In this document: positions 55,618 to 64,000 of the stretch, piece by piece
Position numbering within the stretch: the first letter of the stretch is position 1
How the letters are laid out: each line of letters starts with the position of its first letter
NCBI RefSeq assembly: GCF_003473485.1
Contig: NC_053042.1
Span: forward strand, 52,353,762 to 52,417,761
DNA from: Medicago truncatula
Taxonomy: Eukaryota > Streptophyta > Magnoliopsida > Fabales > Fabaceae
Direction: 5' to 3'
DNA: 64,000 nt
Program-made: the position numbers and the translations under genes
Notes under the pieces: model-generated
What the model was told of the DNA's origin: nothing
The model's input: the letters and a program-made list of their open reading frames with translations, nothing else
Databases searched by the model: none

Positions 55618-58600
55618 TTATATTTGTCGGCTGAAATATATGTTCATAAAGTATCTAGAAGGATTGAAGCCACTCAAAATCACTGAAAATAAGAAATTGG
55701 GTTTAGACTTTAGATGCAATACTAACAGATTGTGTAAAACAGAAATGGAATGCACATTAAATACTTACAAATTGGAGAAAGGACAATTACTACACCAATT
55801 GGATACAGGAAAAAGGTGGTCCTCTCCAAAAAGGGCAGAACTGCAACCACAGATGTCAATCAATTAATCAATTTAATATTATTCAAAACCTTCCAATTCA
55901 GAGCTATACTATACATATTTGGGAAACAAGTTTACCAAGAACTTTAACATGTGTTCTCATTCCAAAGGGATTTTAGAAAAACACCAGAAACAATACTCGG
56001 TGCAAATATGAAAGAAAGCAAAATCACTGATGCTTCAAAAGTTTAATTGGAAACAATTAGAACATATTCATTGCAAATGAACACATTTACCAAGATCTAA
56101 GTAACGAAACCCATCCTTTATAAAGTTTATAGCCATAAGACATTGTTTACGAGACAGCAGACACACCCAAGGATACAACACACTAACAATATATTCTAAG
56201 ATCTAAATGAAAAGAGATAGTGAGAGTCTTACCATCATAACCTAAGAAATTTAGATAATGGTAGTATGAAGCTCCCACCATGAATAATAAATTTGATAGC
56301 AATTCTGGAATGAAACCATGAGCCACCAATAGAGGAGATAGAAAATAATGGATCACTGCCAAAAGACCAGATATCAGTACCACTTAAATTCAAGATGTTT
56401 TAGCTACCAACATCATAACAATTCATACTAACTGAGGCGACAGAAATTACCATATAGCAAAACAAACATTGGGAAGAAAGAGTTGCAGTGTACATCAAAC
56501 GCATACATCCTTCCATGGAAAACCAAAAATATAATCAGCAATTGGAAATTAATCATTAAATATTAAAAAAAAAGGTGATCAAGTAAACTCTGTGCTCATT
56601 AACATAATCAAAACATTTAAAATAAGCCTTCCCTAAATAACATTTGACCAAATGGTAGTGCATGCTCTGAAAATTGAACATGCATACAACTAAAATGAGT
56701 CAACATAATGAAAACTAGCAAGAACATTCTTGATCTTACCATTCAACACGCTGTTCAACCACATAACTGTTTGGAGCCTCTTCTCGAAGATAAGAATTAG
56801 TTAGGAACCTGGAGAATATATGGGTCAAAACGTATACATCAGCTTTGTTATCAAACTCTAATGACTTGAAGAAAAGGATGAATAATTTACAGTAGAAAGC
56901 AGCCTTACCAACAAAAAGTTGCCAGAAATATGCCAGTCAATAGAAAATGGAATAGCAACACTGAGAAGACAACAAAAAGTGCATGGCCAGAACTATGGTC
57001 ATACCTGAAAATGAATGGGAAAATTACAGCAACGTAAAATGTTAGCAGATGCCCGGAGGGGCACTTAATGAACTAAATAGGGCGTCAAAATAAAAAAAAA
57101 AAATCTAAACAAAATGTAAACAATCAGTCAATTTACACTAAAACCACAGTTCAATATTCATGATTAAATAAAATTCACACATTCCAAAGTTTAAAGTGAT
57201 AGCATGGTTCTATAAGAATGGACGTTTTCACAACAACAACCCTACCACTAAATATATGAGCTACAAAGAATCACACTGGTTATGTATTCTTGGCTGTTCT
57301 ACAAATGTACAGTATTTTTATTTTTAGCTAGTCATCTAATCATGAGGAACCATTGCCGCCAAAATGCATGAGAAACTTACGCTGCACAGTACGCCAAAGT
57401 TGCAACCGCCAAAAGAAGGCTGCAGATCACAACAAATGCAGGGTCATCGCGTGCCCATTGATTCTTGGTTTCTAATTTCAAATAAGAAAATCAATCAAAA
57501 AACATGTTGAAAATAGCAAATGCATCATTAATATAAATATAAATATAATAAAACTTGCAGCTTTTCATCTTCTTGAAACACTATATAGTTACATATCACC
57601 AAACAAAGTTCATGTACAAGCCTAATATGCCAAAGTTCTTTAGAGCTCCTTATCAAAAGAATTAACTGCAACATTTAAATGGATTTTTTTTCTTGAAAGA
57701 ATTGTGAACGGTGTCAAATTATTAAAAAGAAACCCATCGCTATTCCCCTCTATCCGTGTTTCCTCCAATTTATGCAAGATATTTCTCTAACTAATCTTTT
57801 CGTTCCCCTTTATTTTCTATGCTAACACATTCTGCATAAATGTAACTAACATAGTGCACTGTGGATAATTAATTGCAGATAAAGGCTACATACGTAACAT
57901 GACTTAGTAAAACAGAACCTCCTCAAAAAAACGTCACTGACCAAACCCTGTTTAAAACATGTACCAATAAATCAAAACAATACAGATATTCGTGAGAAGT
58001 GGACTTACGTTTGTGATATTTTGTATGCTGATAGCTGCATCCATTGCACAGTTCCATATCAAGTGTACGAAAAACGCAATCAGAGAAGCAGTCACTCAAA
58101 ACACCAAACACATACACAACCAAAGGGGTGACTCGGTGAGTAAAGACTCAACCAACCATCAGTTTATGGCCATGCGTTTGGTGGTACTTTTAATCAAATA
58201 AAATAGGCCTCATATTGTTGTTGCATGAGATCATGGTAACAATGTGAGTCTTGACTCTTGATGTTAAAAAAAAGATGGAACAGAAGACGATTTCTATATA
58301 CTTACACAACTTTTGGCGACGTACATAGATGAAGCATTTGCCAAAAAGTGTATTCAACATCCATTTGTTGCCACTACAATGAATAATAAAATTACAGAGA
58401 ACGAAAAGGTAAATGAAGCAATCACCCGAGTCAAAAAATACAGCAAATAAATAGTAAAAGAATAATAAGTAAATTGCATAGCGCAAGATCAACACTCTAG
58501 TGTATCTATGACAACATATATAGTATCAGTCTCAGCACTAGATCAGCTACCTTCATACCAAATTGAAAACAAAACAAAATTATGTTCCAAATTTTGACTT

Positions 58601-59629
58601 TGTAAAACTGACACCAGCTAATGGTAATTTTCCTAATGAGAATATTATGATTTTCACCTCTATATTATGCTTTTCCTTCATTTTCCACGGTATCTCACAC
58701 TTTCTCTTCTATTCCCTACACCATTGGGGCATGAGACTATTATTTTTGAACCCGTATCATACATAGCACACCATCCACCACACACACACCATTCAAAACA
58801 TTATAATCCAAAATATTAAGGCTTTGTTTAGTGAAAAAAAAAAAAAAAAAACTATTTTATTTTCTAAAATTTGTGTTAATTTTACTTGCTAACAAATAGA
58901 TAATAGACTGCCCAAGAGCACATGGATGAGATGGTAAGGGATCTCTTCCGGTATAACCGGAGGTCCTGAGTTTGAATCCAGCCATGGGCATGCAGCTGTG
59001 TTAAATCTCTTGAGGAAGAACTTTGTTACCCGTTGCAGTACTGCCCGGCTCGAGGGATTAGTGTTAGTAGTTGCGCGCAAAGGATACCCGGTTCACAAAA
59101 AAAAAAAGTAGTAATAGAACAATTCTGTGCATATTTTTCAAAATAATGAAAATGCAAAAGATCTTTTTTTTTTTTCTTTCCCATTATTCCCAGAAAAGCA
59201 CCATCCCTACCATGTTATCTCCATCACAATGGGTCACTTCCAGATTCTAACATCTTATTAGCAAATGTTTTCACAAAGTAAACAACAAAAAAATATCAAG
59301 TGCTCAATAATTCATGAACTAAGCGGTTCTGAGTTTCACAGTGCTCAAGTAATCACAAGGGTCAATCTAACCCTATGGTTTATAATATTACGTTATAGGG
59401 ATGTCGTTTCATTTCTGGATAACGCAATTCAACAGCATTTACAATGAAATGGGGAATCGGATCTTGAACTGAATTAACGAAATTAAGGGAAGAAGATGAA
59501 GAAATGAAGAGATCAGTTGGGTACCTTGATAATTCTGCGGAGGTAAGGAAGAAGAGTGGAATTGGGTCGAGAGGAAGATGAAGAGGAAGATGAAGAGGAA
59601 GAGCGTCCTTTCGAAACTGTTGGTAACAT
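55618..59629 (-). CDS. UNC50: UNC-50 family membrane protein
   Basis: Ten exons on the minus strand: 59629-59525, 58373-58306, 58034-58009, 57471-57381, 57004-56909, 56808-56740, 56509-56451, 56355-56233, 55840-55769, 55682-55618. All have GT-AG borders and join in phase to 257 residues. The N-terminus is MLPTVSKGR with an 11-Ser run. Then come the family blocks MDVEYTFWQMLHL, PKVVYQHTKYHKQTKNQWARDDPAF, membrane segments VVICSLLLAVATLAYCAA and ALFVVFSVLLFHFLLTGIFLA, SYLREEAPNSYVVEQRVEW, MYAFDVHCNSFFPMFVLLYVIHYF, FMVGASYYHYLNFLGYD, FFLYPIGVVIVLSP, and the end SGFNPSRYFMNIYFSRQI. UNC-50/GMH1 proteins are multi-pass Golgi/ER membrane proteins linked to vesicle traffic and receptor assembly in other organisms; the plant role is little known. 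Exon 3 is a 26-nt microexon. Intron 1 (about 1.15 kb) carries a SINE. Confidence 0.95.
58907..59107 (+). mobile_element. tRNA-derived SINE in intron 1 of UNC50
   Basis: About 190 bp: gatgagatggtaaggg (A-box-like), gagtttgaatcca (B-box-like, cf. GGTTCGANTCC), a non-tRNA body (ttaaatctcttgaggaagaa, ctgcccggctcgagggatta) and a ten-base A-tail. Possible short target repeats taatagac / taatagaac. Same strand as the window, hence antisense to the host gene. Confidence 0.7.
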
Positions 59630-59639
59630 CTTTGCTCGT

Positions 59640-60190
59640 TCGATTCGATTCGATCCGTTTCAGCTACGGAAACGATCGAAGTTTTTTTTTTTTTTTTTCT
59701 AATTTGATTTCTTCGTTTTGATGTGAAGATGAATTGTGATCTGTGTCTGTTTCTCTCTCCCTCTCCGGTAGCTTGCTTCGGACTCAGATCAGAAATGAAT
59801 AAGGACTGAAATGTAAAATACTACTGTTAACTTGGGCCGAATATAAACTAACTTTTAGAATTGGACTCTAATTCACGACCCATGATTCACTTTGATTCTA
59901 GAGTACCGCTCCCATCTGTTTTTGCTCCTCCTTCCCCGTCAAGAGCGGGACCTAACTTACGCAGGTGTATTTTCAGCGTGAGTTAACTCACGCATGTGTA
60001 TTTTTCAGTGGAAATGAGCAAAAATAGATGGAAGAAGAACAATTCTTTTGATTTTAAGACTAAAAATTTTTTTTTTTTTTAACCTTCAATTGTTCAGAGA
60101 AAGAAGTTCTGATAATGAAATTTGACTATACTTTTTACTTAAAATTTTTCTGTCCTAAAATTAAATTTAAGTTATTTTAAACGTTACTTC
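59640..60190. other. UNC50 leader and promoter side, otherwise empty
   Basis: The minus-strand leader upstream of 59629 contains a 17-18-base A-run (T-run on +, about 59683-59699) and CT-rich stretches. No further gene seen up to the element at 60194. Confidence 0.4.
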
Positions 60191-60193
60191 TTA

Positions 60194-61077
60194 GACCATC
60201 TATAATGGTTTTTTCTTTCAACATCCATTTTTTCAATTTTTAACACTTCACATCATTTTCTCTTTCTTATTCAACACACATTCAACTTTTACCCTCTCCA
60301 ATGGTTTTTCATTCAACACTCCTCCCTACCACTTTTTATTTCATATTCTTATTTAATTTTATATTTTTGTTTTTATAATTACATAAAATTACAATTATCG
60401 ATTATAATTAAATTAAAATAATAAACACTTAACAATTTTCCTTAAAAAAACACTTACAATTTATTTTTTAGTTTTTTGTAAAAACAAAATTTATTTAAAT
60501 AATTTATTTCTATTTTCTTAACTTAAAACACATTCGATAGAAAATTTATTTAAATAATTTATTTATTTTTTAGCTAAATGATTAATTAGAAGAATTCTAG
60601 ATGTTGAAATGATTATTATTGGGATCCATTTCACTAAAAAGAAGTTTAAAACTTCAAAAGAAAAACTAATAGAAGGATAATGATAAGATTAAGATAGTGA
60701 AAAACTTGATTTTTTTATGTGTCCAAATTAAATGAACCAAGTCCTATTTATAGAGGAAAAAAAATCATGAATTTTGGTAAAAAAAAATTAAAAAAAATAA
60801 TTTGCAATGAAATAATTGAGTTCAAATTATTAGAATGAGAATAATTTAGATAGCCAATCAGAATCAGCCACGTGTCACCACTAATCCACAAAGCAGCTTC
60901 TCTCTCATCCATCCTGCAAACCATATTCCGCCATGTGTCCCTATGTTGCAGGTTTAAACAATGTTGAATCCATTCAACACCTCTCTCCTCCAGATCATTT
61001 TTCCCCCACTTTCAACACTCCATTAGAAAGGTCCCAAGTGTTGAATCATGCTTTCAACACTTCCATTGCACTTGGTC
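60194..61077. mobile_element. PIF/Harbinger-like non-autonomous element, 884 bp
   Basis: Left end GACCATCTATAATGG and right end CCATTGCACTTGGTC are inverted relatives, flanked by TTA at 60191-60193 and 61078-61080. Inner arms repeat 'ttcaacactc / gagtgttgaa' words. AT-rich core, no transposase. Confidence 0.65.
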
Positions 61078-61159
61078 TTAGTTGATCTTGATAAACACTT
61101 GAGTCAAATTGTTTCTTTTTGCTTTAAGGGCACTTGTTAGCATAACCTTTATTTTTAGG

Positions 61160-61515
61160 TTAAAGTATGGTTTGAATCCATGCAAATATGCCTCATTTTA
61201 GTTTTAGTCACTGTATTTTTTTTTTAGTTTTTGGTCCCTGTAAAATATTTTCTTTTTAAAATAGTCCCTCCAAGGACTATTTTCAATAACAAAATATTTT
61301 GCATGGACCATTTTAAAAATTAAAATATTTTGCTGGGACTATTTTTCTACAAAATAGGTTCAGTCATCATGTGTCACGTGTGCAAATCATCACAAAAGTG
61401 GGGTCAGGGACCAAAGCCAACACAAGACATATTTGTAGGACCAAAAACTACGATTTTTTTTTACAAGGACTAAAACAAAAACGAGGCATATTTGCAAGGA
61501 CCAAAACCATATTTT
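61160..61515. mobile_element. Foldback MITE about 0.36 kb
   Basis: ggtttgaatccatgcaaata on the left pairs with tatttgcaaggaccaaaacc on the right, and 'gcctcattttagttttagtc' with its near complement. Centre built of two 'ctgggactattt / aatagtccctcc' halves. The frame at 61390-61602 runs through it and the next SINE and is not a gene. Confidence 0.6.
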
Positions 61516-61517
61516 AG

Positions 61518-61608
61518 TTTTTTTTTGTGGTGGTCGGGGTTCGTTCGAGCCCCGGACCTTGCATTTATTATGCATTGTCCTTACCAACTGAGCTGAGCTC
61601 ACGAGGAC
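61518..61608 (-). mobile_element. tRNA-derived SINE fragment
   Basis: The minus strand reads gtcctcgtgagctcagctca, gttggtaagga, then ggtccggggctcgaacga with cccc and an A-run (T-run on +, about 61519-61526). Same family as 12826-12908. The tRNA-like A and B boxes are clear, but no tRNA cloverleaf can be drawn. Confidence 0.7.
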
Positions 61609-61627
61609 TTAGCTTTTTTTTAATAAT

Positions 61628-62607
61628 GAGTAAATAGGCAATTACCCATTAAAATTAACAAAATTTCAATTACCCCCGCTGAAATTGCACAACCTTAATC
61701 AATTTACCTCCTCCATCAAATTTTTCTGCTAGTCAACATGACATTTTGCAATTGCCCCCAGACTTAAAAATGTACATTTTTTTTTTCTTCTTATCCTTCA
61801 AAATGATTGCATTATTGTGAAGCATAAGTGCAAAACTTTCACTATCTGTTTTATAAGTTTTTGAACGATGTTCACATTTGCATCAGTTTTTGAACGATGT
61901 TCACATTTGCATCAGCTCATATGTTATTCACTGTAAATCTTCATAACATACACAACTAGAGTTTTAGAGTGGTTTATATTTTATATAGTATGATTTGAAA
62001 GCATCAACTAAGAACAAGAACTTGTAAAATTCAAAGAAATGACAAATTAATAGTCACTTACCCATTTCTCATCCATCAAAAGAAAAGATTAACAGTTTTG
62101 AGGTCTGTATGAATAATGTTGTTTTGATGCAAATAAGGAAGAGTGAGCACAACCTTTTGTATATGCAGATAGTCATACATATTTCCACCATACATATGTT
62201 CTCAGAAAAAACATATATGTATTGAAAATGACAGTAGAGTTCCTAATACTTTTTGTCTGTAAACAAACAATAATGTAAGTGCCTTTAATACATGGTTAAT
62301 GTTTGATCGTTTCAGGGAACATATATGGTTATATGCTGTCAAAACTAAGCTAATATGCTCCACAATTCAATGATAATGCAGTCACTTTTAAGGATAAGCA
62401 AAAAAAATATATAAATTTTCAAGTTCAGAGGGCATTTTGCGCATAAGTGCAAAACTTCAGGGGGACATTAGCAAAACGTAATTTGACGGAGGGGGTTAAT
62501 TGATTAATGTTGTGCAATTTCGGAATGATAGTTGAAGTTTTATTAATTTCAAAGGGGTAATTGACGAAACTTGCAATTGCAATTTCAAGAGGGTAATTGC
62601 CTATTTC
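61628..62607. mobile_element. Older relative of the 51.67-kb Mutator-type element
   Basis: gagtaaataggcaattaccc at the left pairs with gggtaattgcctatttc at the right, and both arms share the tttgacggagggggt and cataagtgcaaaacttcag words of the 51670-52515 element. The right terminus is worn and no target duplication remains. Confidence 0.65.
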
Positions 62608-62654
62608 AAGGGGGTCTTGTTTCTTTTCAAGGGTGGTAGTTTTTGTTTTTTTTT

Positions 62655-62775
62655 TTGGTAGATAGACGAAATGACAAAGCCATTATAAACTCACACACAC
62701 AAGTAGAGGTACCGGGGTTCGAACCCCGGTCATGGCATCTGGCCTAACAATTTCGGCATTTTGTCAGTTGAGCTA
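62655..62775 (-). mobile_element. tRNA-derived SINE
   Basis: The minus strand reads gtcctagctcaactgacaaa (A-box-like), gaccggggttcgaacccc (intact B box), acttgtgtgtgtgagtttat and an A-tail (T-run on + at about 62646-62656). Relative of 38765-38900. Confidence 0.7.
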
Positions 62776-63177
62776 GGACTTCTAGATGTGAAAAAAGAAA
62801 ATTTTGATGTGAAAATTACATTTTTTATGTTTTTTAGAAGTTGACAACACAAATTTCGATAGAATACTTTATACATTTGATTTTTTAACGGGCACGGGTT
62901 AACATTTCGCTTGCTGTTTTTAATTTTTTATAATACAAGGTGAATGATATTTTACTCCGTGTATAATATAAGGAAAAAAATCGCATGCCCGCTGTAAACG
63001 AAGAAGCAGAATTTCGGATTTTGCAATCAGGAGAAAACGGACGGATGATTGCCGCAGCTAAAAGGTGTTTGGAATAGGGTCCGACTTGTAGAAGTAAAAC
63101 TCAACCGTAGCGGTAAACTAGTTGTTTCGTTTTCGTTTTGAATTGAAAACAAGTTAGGGTTTTGGTAAATCCCCAAA

Positions 63178-63411
63178 ATGTCCACCGGTAAACCCAAAGA
63201 CAGTGACTTTCAGCTGGCTTTAGCGCCGGGAAACTCGAAACCACCCCTACCTCCGTCATCAAATGCGATAGTGGAGTATACTCCGCCTGTTTTTAAGGAG
63301 GAAGAGGAAGATTTGGAAATCAAGCTCCGTCGTATTATCGACAATGTCCCCGTCCGTGTCAGCAATACCTCCGGTAGTTCTGCTGGTTCTGGCTCCGGTG
63401 ATTTCCACCAG
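63178..63411 (+). CDS. PRKRIP1: PRKRIP1/DUF1168-family protein, first exon only
   Basis: 78 codons from MSTGKPKDSDFQLALAPG to GSGDFHQ, ending at a clean donor (ccaccag|gtaaaa). The segment GSSAGSGSGDFHQ matches the GSSAGxGSGxFHxYR signature of PRKR-interacting protein 1 homologues. In this family the next exon begins with the YRxxRRRE basic helix and the C-terminus is Lys/Glu-rich. PRKRIP1 is a spliceosome-associated, double-stranded-RNA-binding nuclear protein in animals; the plant role is inferred by homology only. The acidic EEEEDLEIKLRRIIDNVP stretch before the signature fits plant members. The rest of the gene lies beyond the right edge; 63412-64000 is intron with no further exon visible. 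Confidence 0.85.
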
Positions 63412-64000
63412 GTAAAAATAATTATCACTATTAGGCTAACTATGTTCTACCATTTACGAGCGTGTATGGGAGTTGTTTGATGAATTGTCTCAATGAGATC
63501 TCTTCTCGGTGCTTGTAGATTCTGTACTAAAACTTCATCTTAAGGATCTATTAAATGAAAACAGTAATTGCTAAAGGTTCATTAGGCAGAGTCTTGCATT
63601 TTTGTGTGGATATAGCTGTTGTCTGTTTATCATGCCCTGATTTTGGATGCATATAAAGTAACTAAAGTAATGTGAACGGATACAACAATCAAATTATCTT
63701 GCGTTGCTTTTAGAATATATCAATATGGTGGTGATAAGAGGATGTCTTGTTAGTTTAAGTACGTTCGTATTCAATTAAGTGTTTTTTTATTTTATGATAG
63801 AGAGCTTATTGAAATGAGCTGAAAATAACGCATGAGCATATTATAAGTTACTTTTATAATAGTATCATGACATTCTGTATGTTATGAGATGATTCTAAAT
63901 AAATTATATAAGTCATTCCTTTAGTGGAACTGTGGAAGTTCAATTAGCTTCATGTTTGTGGGTGGAAGGTGAGAGGGGGAGTGGGGTTGTTCAATGTGTT

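Noticed and set aside
63210..63428. Antisense frame over the PRKRIP1-like exon
   Set aside because: The sense frame carries the GSSAGSGSGDFH signature and a clean splice donor; the antisense frame has no support.

Overview
The window is plant nuclear DNA, most likely from a temperate legume, with Medicago truncatula or a close relative as the best guess. It is AT-rich, its genes have GT-AG introns, and it carries many of the 'ggtccctataaa' foldback elements and tRNA-derived SINEs typical of legumes. The cinnamyl-alcohol dehydrogenase reads very close to what I recall of alfalfa and Medicago CAD. No database search was possible. Family names rest on motifs I can see.

Layout. 0.9-2.4 kb (-): intact single-exon UGT84-like glucosyltransferase. 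5.0-5.3 kb (-): short dead fragment of an NRT2 nitrate transporter. 6.0-7.4 kb (-): F-box/LRR/FBD gene in three coding exons with no visible in-frame ATG, with a 1.2 kb Mutator-type element inserted just upstream of its leader. 10-33 kb: a tandem array of small secreted-peptide genes. Four look intact on + (18.26, 24.54, 28.56, 31.84 kb) and one is broken (11.70 kb). They end in SGPSPGxGH-type motifs and belong to the PIP/PIPL-CEP group of plant signalling peptides. A related single-motif gene lies on - at 15.2 kb, and a promoter-only relic of it lies at 10.2-10.3 kb. The repeating ancestral unit was therefore probably a divergent pair of peptide genes. Each copy keeps the same TATA box and upstream block.

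34-48 kb is mostly mobile DNA: a solo LTR (34.35-35.61 kb), a 160-bp tandem repeat, an inverted repeat beside a small Mutator-associated reading frame (37.8-38.2 kb), a hAT-like element with an 8-bp target duplication, a 5'-truncated L1-type LINE (40.44-44.26 kb) and several non-autonomous DNA elements. 48.87-51.10 kb (+): CAD, five exons, 358 codons. 51.7-55.1 kb: four more non-autonomous elements. 55.62-59.63 kb (-): UNC50-family membrane protein, ten exons, 257 codons, including a 26-nt microexon. 60-62.8 kb: elements and SINEs. 63.18 kb (+): first exon of a PRKRIP1/DUF1168 protein that runs off the right edge.

The single-copy genes (CAD, UNC50, PRKRIP1-like, UGT) have no evident shared job. 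The peptide array is the coherent local system. It shows repeated duplication, variation from two to three peptide motifs per precursor, loss of one copy, and invasion by transposons after duplication, one of them with a paralogous empty site inside the window.
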